Below, piece after piece: positions 10,591-22,679 of a stretch of 64,000 nt of DNA. Position numbers and translations under genes: made by a program. This stretch comes from Silene latifolia (taxonomy: Eukaryota; Streptophyta; Magnoliopsida; Caryophyllales; Caryophyllaceae): positions 455,527,311-455,591,310 of the forward strand of contig NC_133538.1 in the NCBI RefSeq assembly GCF_048544455.1. The letters run 5' to 3'. The notes beneath the pieces are model-generated. The model worked only from the letters and a program-made list of their open reading frames with translations, did not search any database and had not been told where the DNA came from. Position 1 is the first letter of the stretch; each line of letters begins with the position of its first letter.

Positions 10591-11876
10591 TGTAATACCA
10601 CAGGTTTCTGATCTTTGGTAACTCGGTCGAGTTGGGCTATCTCGGCCGAGTTGGCTGTCGGGTGCGTTATGGTTGGGTTCTGGAACGTCGGAAATTGATC
10701 GAGTGTCTTGGTACTCGGTCAAGTTGTCCTTACACGGTCGAGTACTTTCTGTACTTGGTCGAGTTACCGGTCTGACGGGATTTTATCCGCGGTTTTTATT
10801 ATAATGATTTGGGAAGTATATAAAGACGTCTGAGCCTTTCTTAATCATTTTCTAATCACACTTTTAAAAACCTAAACTACATACAACATCTCTAATCATT
10901 TTAATCATTTCTAAAGACGGATTAAGGGGATTTTACATCGTTCTTTCGCGTCGATTCATTGGTAAGCATCGTACTTTCGTCTTTATGGTCATAGTGTTAT
11001 TATTTTTAAACCCCTATCAGATTTATTGGGGGTTTAGGTAGATTTTGATTGTGATATGTGTATAGGTGACGAGTTCGTAGAGGAGCCCTTCTGAATTGTT
11101 GTTGTGATTGTGTGGCTTGCGAAAAAGGTAGGGTTTCCAACTCAGTTGGCTCTGTAATTTAATTGATTGTTCATGATTGATTGTTGGCATCTGATTGTTG
11201 ATTGGATTTGTTGGAGATTGGTTGGTTGGTATTGTTGATTGGATGATTGTTGTGGAACTATGTCGGGAGATGGTTCCATACCTTTGTTCGCCCGTTGTGA
11301 CTCCCATCACAAGGGGGTGTGCATATTAAGGAGTTGGGATCGCTCGTTGCGATGAGCGGAGATTTGGTGGGCAAGGCTGCGGTCCCCCACTGGCGGTGTG
11401 GGTTACCTGTTGCGATGGGTAACCTGGCAGAGCTACACACTTTAGTGTGTAGTCAGTGATTGATGATTGTTGGAGTTGGTGATCAGCTACTTCATATATA
11501 TATTAGTTTGGTTCTATAGTTGACTGACCCCGTGTTATGTTTTTAAAACCGTGGTGATCCATTCGGGGATGGTGAGAAGTTGGCTTAGCAGGTGATGATT
11601 GTTGATGATTTATGGGATAGCTCGCGGGGCATAGATGGGCGTTGTCATCACCGAGTCGTCATGTTGTTTTAGCCGACATTAGATCACTTTATGACTTTAT
11701 TTCAGTTGTTTCTTTTGGAGTTGTTTTGAGACTTGTAATCTTTATCACATTGTTTTTATTTAAGTTGTTTCTTTATTATTATTATGATGTATACTACCTC
11801 GAGAAATCGAGATGGTAGCACCCTTATATGCTAAGGTAGTCCTTGGTAAGGCACTTTGGTATATAGGGGTGTTACA
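10591..11876 (+). repeat. 3' LTR of truncated Tekay/Del-like chromovirus, copy A
   Basis: 1286 bases with TGTAATACC and GTGTTACA ends. The palindrome cluster ACTCGGTCGAGT is at 10619-10765 in the U3 end. The layout (CACACTTTAGTGTGTAG inverted repeat, GGTAAGGCAC near the end) matches the nested element's LTR read on its coding strand, so the two are subfamilies of one LTR type in opposite orientation. A TATATAAAG box lies at about 10817-10825. Confidence 0.85.
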
Positions 11877-12648
11877 AATGTCTTTTGTAGGAATTGGAGC
11901 GTTTTTCCGTCATTTTTCCTACATACATTATGGAAAATCCCGAGTAAGGCGGAGCTAGATGGCCAGAATTGAAGCTAAAGTTTTCATGTCATGTTAATTT
12001 ACAAGTTCCGTCGCGAGTAATAAAGGTCACATGTCATTCCGTGCTCAAAAGAATAAAATAAGATTGAGTTACATGTTAGCGTGAAGATGGATACATACTT
12101 GTGGTCGAGCTCATTTGAAGTTGGGTTTCTATTCCAAACTAAGATGGGTTACATGGCATTCCGAGTTCAAAATAATGGATTAAGATGAAGTTACATGCTA
12201 TAGTTAAGATGGTTTCTAAGCTGAAATGGTGACGGAATCATGCCCGTATGAGCCTGGCTACGAACCGAGCAAAATGAGCTAAGCATGTGTGATGATTGAG
12301 TGTTTCTACAAGCGGCCTTAACTTGGCCAAACATGATGACTAATGGAGTTATACTCTAGCATGCAGAAACAAGAAAAATGCAGCCACGAGCCTAGCCATG
12401 ATGCCTCAAGAGTGCAGTTGCATGATACGAGCCATAGGTGATGCGTAGATGATTATGCGTGGTGTTTGGAGCTGCCACGGCTGACCATAGTTGGTGCACA
12501 CGGTGGCCAGCGTGGTGGAGGGTGGTGTGCGTGATGTTACAAGCCATAACAGCCAGCCCATAGTTGAGTCCCATGCCGAAATATACGACGGGGTTTCATG
12601 CTTATATGAAGACGAACTACATGCTTTTTTAACACCGTTTTATACGCT
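11877..12648. other. Unassigned spacer, copy A (contains CACTA empty site at ~11890)
   Basis: No gene or domain is recognisable. The word AGGAATTGGAGCG near 11886-11898 is the uninterrupted form of the site where the CACTA element sits in copy B. The rest is repeated at 40375-41128. It may be part of another LTR, but I found no paired ends. Confidence 0.6.
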
Positions 12649-12799
12649 CGATAGAGTACCCTCTACTCTATCAAGTGCCACATATACCCAAGGTCAATCA
12701 TGCCACGAGGCAACTCTTGTACACATTCCTAAAGGCTATCACATGCCCCCAAGGTCGGTCAACGTTGGTCAAGGGGTCCCTAAAAGGACGGGTATTACA

Positions 12800-13153
12800 G
12801 GAAGAGTACTTGAGACACTTTGTGGGGGCAACTCAATTGGAGTGGGTGAGACTCCTTGATGTTACCCAATTCTGTTTTAATGTTCAAACAAGGTCCTCCT
12901 CCAACAAGAGCCCGTTTGAGCTTGTTAAACGTCAACAGCCGTTATTGCCTCCCACAGTTGCAGATACCTATGGAGGCCGGATAAAGAAAGTTCACGAGTA
13001 TGTTAAAGAATGGAACGTGAATGCCGAGATTACTCGAACTTACTTGGAGAAAGCGTCTCTCCGCATGAAGAAGTGGGCAGATCAGAATCGAAGACCAAGG
13101 GAGTTCAAAGTAGGCGACATGGTCATGGTGAAGCTGAATAAAGAGCAGATGAG
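12800..13153 (+). pseudogene. Chromovirus integrase fragment, copy B, part 1
   Basis: Same fragment as at 2314. Here the reading frame is better preserved: EEYLRHFVGATQLEWVRLLD, KSPFELV, QPLLPPTVADTYGG, KKWADQNRRPREFKVGDMV and KLNKEQM are all in one frame. The frame is broken at 13154 by the nested LTR. It lacks the TAG seen in copy A, so that nonsense change arose after the duplication. Confidence 0.82.
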
Positions 13154-14401
13154 TGTAACACCCCCGTACACCACGGTGCCTTACCAAGGACCACCCCAGT
13201 GTATGAAGCTGTTACCATCTCGGTTGCCCGAGGTAGTCGATCAAATAAACAATGAGAGAACATTTATTAAAATAGTTTTAAGTCTTTACAACACAAAACA
13301 GCAAAGCAAGATACAACGTGATAACTATGATAACTACTAGGCATATGTGGCAAGGACATCTACTCCGGTAGCGTGGTGACTCGCTTCCCTTCCAAGCCTG
13401 CAAGCAACAAGACCAACTGTACCTGCTAAACCAACTGCTCACTATCCCCGAATGGATCACTACAGTTTTGAAAACACAACCTCGGGTCAGTTTACTTTAA
13501 AACAAAATAAGACAAGTACAATAAGGCAAACTACTGATCATCACACCTCCAACTCCCAATCTCACATAGTAACTGACTACACACTAAAGTGTGTAACCCT
13601 GCTAGATTACCTATCGCAACAGGTAATTCACACCGCCAGTGGGGGACCGCAGCCAATCCCCACCAAATCCCCGCTCATCAACGAGCGATAACCCTGTTCA
13701 TTAATGTGCACATCCCCTCCAGTGGCGGGTTCCACAGAGAGCGAAACTAGGGCGTGCAAGTGACTCCACTCAGCCGAGGACGCGCCTCGCGAACATCATC
13801 AACAACCATCACTTCACCAACATCAACTCCAATACACCAACAACGATCAGCAGATAAACAATCGTACAATAATACAAACATATACTTATAATGATTAAAT
13901 AGTAAACGGAGTAGGAAAACCCTACCTTATCGCTAATCCATGAAAATGCATCCACAACTAGCCAGGCAAGACTCCGAGACAAATCCTTGAGACATGGACC
14001 GAAGCCAACACGATGACATCCTTACCCCGCATATTTCGCATATAAGCCGATCCCCATCCTTGGTTAGTGTTTAGGCTAGGTGAGGGTGTAAAGAGAAGTG
14101 GGTGATAGATGAGAGAGAGATATATTAGGGTTAGAGAGAAAGGGAACCGTCAAAAATGAAATTAGACTTACGAACTTGCGTTTTATAATAACGCGTCAAC
14201 AACGGCTATACTCGGTCGAGTACTCTCTTACTCAGCCGAGTAAGCCCTAATCGGTCGAGTGTTATCACCACTCGGTCGAGTAGCCCCTACTAGGTCGAGT
14301 AAACAGTCACACAGATCCCTTATTCTCTCGCCTATCCCCTCCTATGATCTTCTGTGGTCAAACGGCCAGTCAAAGGGTCCTTGAACAGGGCGGGTATTAC
14401 A
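13154..14401 (-). repeat. 3' LTR of nested element, copy B
   Basis: 1248 bases, TGTAAC...TTACA. The palindrome cluster is at 14212-14302. The polypurine tract follows at 14402-14415 and has a shorter pyrimidine run on the plus strand than in copy A. Confidence 0.9.
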
Positions 14402-15138
14402 GTCTTCCCCCCTTAAAAGGAACTTCGTCCTCGAAGTTCAACCCATACTTCCCAACCGCAATAATAGCAACATAAGAAAAGGCCTATCGTTTCACAACAA
14501 GACACATAAGATACACAAGACTTCGATCACTACAAAGTGTCACCACCACCCAATTATAGCATCAGTTACATAAATTAAGTTCGTGACAACTCGCAAACTG
14601 AAAGTTAAATGAATGAAGATAAACCATAGATGAAAAAGGTGAAGCATAAAGGAACTTTAGTCAACTTGTTAGGACTTTTTGAGCTTTTATATCGCGATGT
14701 TATCTACCCCTCTAAAAAGGAACTTCGTCCCCGAAGTTCATTCTACCCATTCACCAAGGTCAACCGAAAGTAAGATAACCACAATTATGGAACATATACT
14801 CTAGTACAAAGCAAACACGACACCTCCACACATATGTAAACAACCACCTTATGAATGCAAGTCAAGTAGATGGTACACACAACACACTTAGAAAATTTCA
14901 AGGAGTATGAAAACGTCATTGTCCTTGATCAACTGGGACTACCGCTACTACCCACAATCACATCTCATATTACTTCCACCGTCATATTTTAGACTCAACC
15001 ATATGCCGCGATCACATATACAAGATGCTTCACAATAAGGTCCGGTAACATTAGTAAAGTATTGAAGCATACACAAAACATAAGAGTTACCCACTTAATT
15101 TCATAACAATTTCCAACGAAGAGTGTATTATCCGGGTG

Positions 15139-15215
15139 CTCGGCCGAGTATACTAGTGTACTCGGTTGAGTAAGCGATACTCGGCCGAGTATGCCATTAT
15201 ACTCGGTCGAGTTAT
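15139..15215. repeat. ACTCGGCCGAGT near-palindromes downstream of the ORF, copy B
   Basis: Four ACTCG-NN-CGAGT type units within 77 bases: CTCGGCCGAGTA, ACTCGGTTGAGTA, ACTCGGCCGAGTA and ACTCGGTCGAGTT. The equivalent in copy A (about 4545-4610) is shortened and lacks most of the first part. Confidence 0.85.
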
Positions 15216-16152
15216 CGAGGTCAGAAAGCAAATTTTTGACTTTAGACATATATTCACCAAGGGTTATACCTTCACACAATCACATACTCCATCGCCAACT
15301 AGAAGTTTTTGTCTAAGAGGTCTCAAACATAGTATGTAAAACAAGTAGCGGCCTTATGGCCAATTACAGTCATCCAAAGTAAAAGAGTACGATAAAAGAA
15401 CAACAAGTAACAACCGACAAACCGAAACCAAATCCATAACTACAACGAAATCACATATCTGGACCCTCCTCCATCTCCTCATCACCACCCATGTCGGATG
15501 TACCTGCTCCTGATGTACCTACTCCCGGAAAAGCTCCAGCTGAATAGCCTCCACCGCCTAGCTGGCTACCATAGTTCGCTCCCTACGGTCCCGCAAGGCA
15601 GCCAAACTCTGTCTCATCAGGTGGCCTCCAAAAGCCAGGGTCAACTCCGTAACTATGGAAGACTCTAGTGTCCACTCCGGGTCCCCTCCATCAAACGGGT
15701 TGTGCCAACTCGGTCCTTATGCCCTGGTTATAGGCCATCTCATGCATGTTCCAGAGCACCAGGGTAGTGGAGATCCGCTTAGTCAAGTCATTGACCTTCA
15801 TCCTGGGTAATGAACGGTGGGGTAGGGCGAGTACTGATGTGGGTAGAAGCACGGAGTGGAGTAAGAGGGCTCAGTCTCAACCTCGTCGACCCTAGACGCT
15901 CTCCCTCTACGGCGCTCACGTAGAGGGGGGGGGGGGAGCCGGCTATCTCTCAGACACTGTGGTAGGCTCTGGTAGGTCTAGAAGGATGGTGGAGTCGATC
16001 AAGTAATACTGAGGATCGGGTCTAGGTGCACCACTGCCCGGGTCATACTCAGCTAAATGGTCAATCACGGGTAGGTGCTCGGGATCAAGGAGCACCATCC
16101 ACGAAGATCCTCTCACCCTCTAAGCATATGACCCATCCTCTAACTTCCTAAT

Positions 16153-17022
16153 CTATCTGTTGTTACACCAATACTTTGCGTTCATCGTAGGTACAGTCTC
16201 AAACAACTCATCCCCCCATGGAGGCGGGACCTCAAAGTCAGTCAGTCTCTGGGCTAAACGGGTCACTATGGCCCCACATGAAATGTGACGGTTCGGAGAC
16301 CGTGCCATATGGTCCAGGCTAGAGCATACCACCCCCGGAGCATTATAGTAACAAGGCTTCCCCCGACGAAGGTTAAGGTAAGACAGCAACAACATGACCT
16401 CATGAGAATTCAGCTTACTCACATCATCCCTCGCGAACAAAAGGTAGGTTATCATCCTAAGAAACATGCGGAGGGATACATGTTTAATGTCATTGATCAA
16501 CATGGCACTAGCACTAGGAGCAGGTCGGTTAGTCAGATAGGGTATGTAATAAGGTGTCTCACTGTTCTTTGCTACATCACTCAGGTATCCCTCCTCTTCT
16601 ACCTCTAGGCCCAGGTGGCCGACAAACTCGTAAAGGGTCAACTCGTGATCCTCATTCATAAGGCAGAAAGAAATAATTTTAGCTTTCACGTCATACACAA
16701 AGGAGCTTAAGAACTCCAAGGTCAAATAGGGGTAGGACTTCTTTTGTAGGTGGTAAAGCCCCTCCATTCCTAAAGTCTCGAAGATGTGTACTATATCCGC
16801 TTTAACCCCCAAACTATCCAAGATGTCGGGGTTCACACACCGGGTTGGTCTTATAGTCCGACTCATCAGGGCCACAAAAGCATTACACTGCTTAAAGTCA
16901 AGGAAGATTACCGATGGATATTCTTCCACCGAAGGAACAACAGGTTCTTGGCTAGATTCACCCGTCTCCAAGTGAACATTGGCACGAGTTCACTTCTTAG
17001 CTGGGGCTCTTGAATTCGGCAT
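16153..17022 (-). pseudogene. Decayed ORF of non-autonomous element, copy B
   Basis: Counterpart of the ORF at 5537-6406. The ATG is at 17022, but codon 11 is TGA (16990-16992) where copy A has CGA, a C-to-T type change. The rest is open for about 272 codons to a TAG at 16153 and is collinear with copy A, with scattered substitutions. The downstream continuation down to about 15470 is again broken. Two independently decaying copies argue that no selection is acting on this ORF here. Confidence 0.65.
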
Positions 17023-17639
17023 ACTGCAAAAGATGAATTTTAGCAAGGGTGTTTTCAAAATTTTGCCATAGTACGGACTGTTTTTCACATCACGCACTTT
17101 TAAGACGAAGATTTAAGACTGATTTTTCTTACAAAATACAAATCATACTAGTAAAAAGAAGTGTCTTTACCATCAATTTACTCTTCAAGAACATCCTAAG
17201 GCAATCTAAGGGACCAAAAATCAAGCTTGGAACAAACCCTAAAAAGCTTTGTAACACAAGATAAGCGATTTCAAGCATATAAATCAGTTTGGGGAAAGCA
17301 TAGGCGATGTTTAAAGTAATAAGGACCCAAATATCAAAAAAGAAACATCAAATTCAGATTATAAGAGCTAGGGATTCGAAATTTTGAACAATTGCTACCA
17401 TAAATTGGTGATAATTTGAAGAAATAGACTGAATACTTTACCTTTATTGAGGTTTTTGAACAAATAAGGATGGAATCCACAAGCAATTACCACAAGGAAT
17501 CACTCAAATATTTTGAGAGAGAAAGAGTTTTGAGGATTTATGAGGAAAAGAGAGAGAGAGTGAGTTATGAGGCAGAAATAAGAGAACAAGAGAAGTTATA
17601 GGGTTTTCAAATTAAACCGAGTTGAGTCGCGATAAATGG

Positions 17640-17828
17640 GTACTCGGTCGAGTATCGGGTTTACTCGGCAGAGTATGGACTACTCGGTCGAGTATTTGGT
17701 CTGCTCGGTCGAGTATCCAGGAATCAGTAGCTCATAGAATCTGTCATTCTGGGTACTCGGTCGAGTGCCTCTTTACTCGGCCGAGTGTGGCATACTCGGT
17801 CGAGTATAAACTCTACTCGGCCGAGTTC
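17640..17828. repeat. Cluster of ACTCGGTCGAGT near-palindromes, internal region, copy B
   Basis: Eight or so units, matching the block at 7084-7277. Several here are closer to the full ACTCGGYCGAGT form than in copy A (for example at 17701 and 17815), so copy A has lost some arms. Confidence 0.9.
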
Positions 17829-18539
17829 AAAAGAACAAAAACGGAGTTTTATATTTTCAAAGGTTTTTCTTGCAAAACAAATAACGACGTTCGGAGTTCC
17901 ACACAACCGATCTCGTCACCGTTAGACCCTAACTCTATCACATCAAAGCACATCACAAAACACAATTGTTATCGAGTCCTTTACGAGTAAAACATGTTTC
18001 TTGCACAAAACAGGAGTAGACCATTCATGTCCCAACTAATGCATACGACTAATCGTGACTACACTATAGATACGTTTAAGCTATGAACTTACATTGTCAT
18101 ATTTTATCATGCAATTGTACCCACATTCGGTACTTCATTACTCCTATGGAGATCACATACACACACATTTCAGACACGAGGTCTATCATACTCATCTACT
18201 ACGTTTCCTGGTCTCATATTATCTTGCTCAATTCATGCCATCCTTTTATCATTCATCCAACAACTCCCAAACTTAACCATTCACAAGTATTATGCACATA
18301 TTGCCACACAAGCTACTGCAAACAAACACATATGATGCACACACTGAGCACGGACTACTCCTATACACCTACCCTTCCCACGGTGGCTGGCTAAAGCATG
18401 ATTGGGGTCGGGATTCTGAGATGAGGGCGCCTTCTCACCCAAAATTGACATAAGGGGACTCCCAAAACACATACACCAGGTTCATTTTAATTCGACACCT
18501 TGTGTTCATTTGGTTCATTGGTTCAGGTTCCAAAATCGT

Positions 18540-18552
18540 CGCTCTGATACCA
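18540..18552 (-). promoter_or_regulatory. Primer-binding site, initiator Met tRNA, copy B
   Basis: Minus-strand TGGTATCAGAGCG three bases from the 5' LTR, as in copy A. Confidence 0.92.
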
Positions 18553-18555
18553 CTT

Positions 18556-19813
18556 TGTAACACCCCCATACACCAAGGTGCCTTACCAAGCACCACCATA
18601 GTGTATGAAGGTGTTACAATCTCGGTTGCCCGAGGTAGTCGATCAAATAAACAACAATAGAACATTTATTAAAATATTTTTAAGTCTTTACAACACAAAA
18701 CAGCGAAGCAAGATACAACGTGATAACTATGATAACTACTAGGCATATGTGGCAAGGACATCTACTCTGGTAGTGTGGTGACTCGATTCCCTTCTAAGCC
18801 CGCAAGCAACAAGACCAACTGTACCTGCTAAACCAACTGCTCACCATCCCCGATTGGATCACCACAGTTTTGAAAACACAACCCGGGGTCAGTTTACTAT
18901 AAAACAAAATAAGACAAGTACGATAAGGCAAACTGTTGATCATCAGACCTCCAACTCCCAATCTTACATAGTAACAGACTAGACACTAAAGTGTATAGCC
19001 CTGCCAGAGTGCCCATCATAACGGATAATCCACACCGCCAGTGGGGGGCCGCAGCCAATCCCCACCAATTCCCCGTTCATCAACGAGCGATAACCCTGTT
19101 CATTAATGTGCACATCCCCTCCTATGGCGGGTTCCACAGAGGGAGGAACTAGGGCATGAAGCCACTCCCGCAAGTGACTCCACTCAGCCGAGGACGCCCC
19201 TCGCGAACATCATCAACAACCATCACATCACCAACATCAACTCAACACACCAACAAAGATCAACAGATAAACAATCGCACAAAAATACAAACATATACTT
19301 ATAATGATTAAACTGTAAACCGAGTAGGAAAACCCTACCTTACCGTTAATCCATGAAAATGCATCCACAACTAGCCAGGCAAGAATCCGACATGAATCCT
19401 TGAGACATGGACTGTTGCCGACATGATGACATCCTTACGCGCATATTTCGCATATAAGCCGATCCCCATCCTTGGTTAGTTTCTAGGCTAGGTGAGGGTG
19501 TAAAGAGAAGTGGGTGATAGATTAAAGAGAGATATTTTAGGGTTAGAGAGAAAGGGAACCATCGAAAATGAAATTAGACTTACGAACTTGCGTTTTATAA
19601 TAACGTATCAACAGTGGCTATACTCGGTCGAGTACTCTCTTACTCGGCCGAGTAAGCCCTAATCGGTCGAGTGTTATCACCACTCGGCCGAGTAGCCTCT
19701 ACTAGGTTGAGTAAACAATCACACAGATCCCTTATCCTCTCGCCTATCCCCTCCTATGATCTTCTATGGTCAAACGGCCAGTCAAAGGGTACTTAAACAG
19801 GGCGGGTATTACA
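18556..19813 (-). repeat. 5' LTR of nested element, copy B
   Basis: 1258 bases, pairs with 13154-14401 and with 8007-9265. The palindrome cluster is at 19620-19712. ATGAG follows at 19814. Confidence 0.92.
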
Positions 19814-19993
19814 ATGAGATTCCTCCGAGTACGGGACAAGCGACTAGTGCGAAAGTACGAAGGCCCCATCCAAGTGATCAAGCGGATTGGGGAAGTAGCA
19901 TACAAGCTTGACCGCCCTGCCTGGATGAAGTGTCACCCTGTCTTTTATGTGAGGTGTCGAGGACGGCAACAAATTAGGTGGGGGAGAGGGTAA
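19814..19993 (+). pseudogene. Chromovirus integrase C-terminal fragment, copy B, part 2, shortened
   Basis: Same as 9266-9508 but with about 130 bases missing after HPVFYV (near 19955). This fuses the frame to GRQQIRWGRG and then a stop. The deletion removed the SCLQPYHPDPED segment and the original stop. The break lies between similar GTC/TGTCGAGG words, which suggests microhomology-mediated loss. Confidence 0.75.
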
Positions 19994-20479
19994 GGAGCCG
20001 CATTTGTAGCGCACAATCCCTAAAAATTGCGCGCGCAGTCCTTCCACTTGGAGCCCTTAGATTTCTTATTTGTACTCATGTATTTTCATTTCTGTTTTTA
20101 GTTTCAATTAGTACTCCAAGACTACTTCCTGCGTGTCGACTCTTGGAGTATCGTTTTTTGTTTAAGATATGTTTTTTAGGCGTTTAGAAAACATATTGTT
20201 ATTCTACGCATTCAATGTATCCTGCTACCAGGACCAAACTATCAAATTTGCCTCTATGAGAGGTGCTAGTCAATCAAAAACCGCTTCTCATCCAAAAGCT
20301 TGATATTGCTTTGTTCTTACTTTCAATAATCGTATTGCTTACTTTTATTGCTTTCGTGTGCCGGACTTGATAATCATGACTTTGATTCCCGACACACGCC
20401 AACCGGGACCGATTACGAATGCTCTAGTGATCCCTCACTAGTGCTTGACGATCTCGCTTGCATTCTTGTCGTGTGTTAG

Positions 20480-20828
20480 ACAAGGGTGCGCGCCACGTTC
20501 CAGCTCAAAGTTCCGGACTGTGACACCTTGCCACCAGCGCTTGATCGGGTGCATAATGTTTTTCATGTGTCTCAAGTTTGGAAGTATGTGACTGATCCAT
20601 CTCATGTAGTGAACATATTGAACTGGATGAAGCACTCACTTATGTAGAAACACCAAAAGAGATCTTGGATCGAAAAGTGCGGAAGACAAGGAAGGGCGAG
20701 ACTGTTTTACTTAAGGTATTGTGGTCTAATCATATGGTTGAAGAGGCTAAATGTGAAGTGGAAGAGGTTATGAGAAAGTGTTATCCTCATGTTTTTGATC
20801 AGGTATGGTTGGTTACGGGGTCGTAACC
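20480..20828 (+). pseudogene. Second gypsy integrase tail, copy B
   Basis: Same as 10046-10398. It retains KEILDRKVRKTRKGETVLLKVLWSNHMVEEA but has an extra frame change near 20608-20612 (a short deletion against copy A) and TGT where copy A has TGA at the Trp position. It is non-functional. Confidence 0.75.
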
Positions 20829-21020
20829 GATTTCCTTTAAGGGGGTTAGGAGATAACCGCATGTGTTTTGGGATAGTTTTGGGATGTATATAAATGTTTA
20901 TAAGTTTCGAGTCAGTTGTGGGTTGTTTTGAGTCGCCTTAGATTGTTGGTCTCGTGGTTTTGTGTTATGTCGGATTTGGGTGAACTTCGGGGACGAAGTT
21001 CGTTTTTAAGGAGGGAAGAC

Positions 21021-21918
21021 TGTAATACCACAGGTTTCTGATCTTTGGTAACTCGGTCGAGTTGGGCTTACTCGGCCGAGTTGGCTGTCGGGTGCGTTAT
21101 GGTTGGGTTATGGAACGTTAAAAATTGATCGAGTATGTTGGTACTCGGTCGAGTTGGGCTTACTCGGTCGAGTAATTTCTGTACTCGGTCGAGTTACCGG
21201 TTTGACGGGGTTTTATCCGCGATTTTGATTATAATGATTTGGGAAGTATATAAAGACGTCTGAGCCTTTCTTAATCATTTTCTAATCACTCTTTTAAAAA
21301 CCTAAACTACGTACAACCTCTCTAATCATTTTAATCATTTCTAAAGATGGATTAAGGGGATTTTACATCGTTCTTTCTCGTCGATTCATCGGTAAGCATC
21401 GTACTTTCGTCTTTATGGTCATAGTGTTATGATTTTTAAACCCCTATCAGATTTATTGGAGGTTTAGGGTAGATTTTGATTGTGATATGTGTATAGGTGA
21501 CGAGTTAGTAGAGGAGCCCTTCTGAATTGTTGTTGTGATTGTGTGGCTTGCGAATAAGGTAGGGTTTCCTACTCAGTTGGCTCTGTAATTTAATTGATTG
21601 TTCATGATTGATTATTGGCATGTGATTGTTGATTGGAATTGCTAGAGATTGGTTGGTTGGTATTGTTGATTGGATGATTATTGTGGAACTATGTCGGGAG
21701 ATGGTTCCATACCTATGTTCGCCCGTTGTGACTCCCGTCACAAGGGGGTGTGCATATTAAGGAGTTGGGATCGCTCATTGCGATGAGCGGAGATTTGGTT
21801 GGCAAGGCTGCGGTCCCCCACTGGCGGTGTGGGTTACCTGTTGCAATGGGTAACTGTGCGAGCTACACACTTTAGTGTGTAGTCGGTGATTGATGATTCT
21901 TTGAGTTGGTGATCGCTA

Positions 21919-21985
<67 letters not shown>

Positions 21986-22339
21986 TTGGTTATACAGTTG
22001 ACTGATCCCGTTTTATGTTTTCAAAACTGGGATGGTGAGAAGTTGGCTTAGCAGGTGATGATTGTTGATGATTGATGGGATAGCTCGCGGGGCATAGATG
22101 GGCGTTGTCATCACCGAGTCATCATGTTGTTTTAGCCGACATTAGATCACTTTATGACTTTATTTCAGTTGTTTCTTTTGGAGTTGTTTTGAGACTTGTA
22201 AACTTTATCACATTGTTTTTATTTAAGTTGTTTCTTTATTGTTATTATGATACATACTACCTCGAGAAACCGAGGTGGTAGCACCCTTATATGCTAAGGT
22301 AGTCCTTGGTAAGGCACTTTGGTATATGGGGGTGTTACA
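21021..22339 (+). repeat. 3' LTR of truncated Tekay/Del-like chromovirus, copy B
   Basis: TGTAATACC to GTGTTACA, 1319 bases, pairing with 10591-11876. The palindrome cluster is at 21051-21197. A TA microsatellite has expanded at 21922-21981. A short segment around 22027 that is present in copy A is missing. Confidence 0.85.
21922..21981. repeat. (TA)n microsatellite in LTR copy B
   Basis: About 30 TA units. The equivalent place in copy A (near 11494) has only about five. Confidence 0.95.
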
Positions 22340-22359
22340 AATGTCTTTTGTAGGAATTG

Positions 22360-22372
22360 CACTACTAGAAAA
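22360..22372 (+). repeat. CACTA left terminal inverted repeat
   Basis: CACTACTAGAAAA, preceded by TTG (22357-22359). Sub-terminal TGGTTTCT motifs follow in both orientations. Confidence 0.93.
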
Positions 22373-22679
22373 ATAAGCTAAGAGACCAATGGAAATTGGC
22401 CTAAGAAACCAACATTGAGATGGTTTCAAGGTCAAAGGTCTCTTAGGATAAGAAACCATCTAAATACAAATGGTTTCTTTGTGAAAAGTTAGAAATCAAT
22501 GATGATAGTTAGATGGTTTCTTAAGTATTTAGAAAAGAAACCATTAAAGTGGGAAAAATGGTTTCTTACCTAAGGATAAGACACCATTTCTGACAACCAG
22601 ATGGTTTCTTTGCTTCTTTCAAGGAAACCGACTGACAAAGAGGTACGCTCTCTTTGATTTTTTTTTTCTTTTTTTTTTC

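Larger units (their letters stand above)
2162..12648. repeat. Tandem duplication unit, copy A (~10.5 kb)
   Basis: From 2162 the sequence matches 12649 onward at a constant offset of 10486 bases until small indels appear. The match includes the LTR tail, the integrase fragment, the nested non-autonomous element with the same insertion base, the second integrase tail and LTR, and the 770-base spacer. Copy A ends at TATACGCT (12648); copy B ends at the same word at 41128 and then diverges. The junction therefore joins spacer to the middle of an LTR palindrome cluster, as expected for unequal exchange or replication-based duplication. Confidence 0.85.
13154..19813 (-). mobile_element. Non-autonomous LTR retrotransposon, copy B
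   Basis: The duplicate of the element at 2668-9265, in the same orientation and at the same base of the same host fragment. It has 5' LTR 18556-19813, primer site 18540-18552, 3' LTR 13154-14401, and ATGAG at 13149-13153 and 19814-19818. Because the site and target duplication are identical, this is a duplicated locus and not a second independent insertion. Confidence 0.9.

Noticed and set aside
11877..12648. Protein-coding gene in the spacer
   Set aside because: Only short frames without domains; the frame at 12491-12859 crosses the duplication junction.
13154..19813. Independent second insertion of the same LTR element into a preferred site
   Set aside because: Homology to copy A extends several kb beyond both ends of the element, so the whole locus was duplicated.
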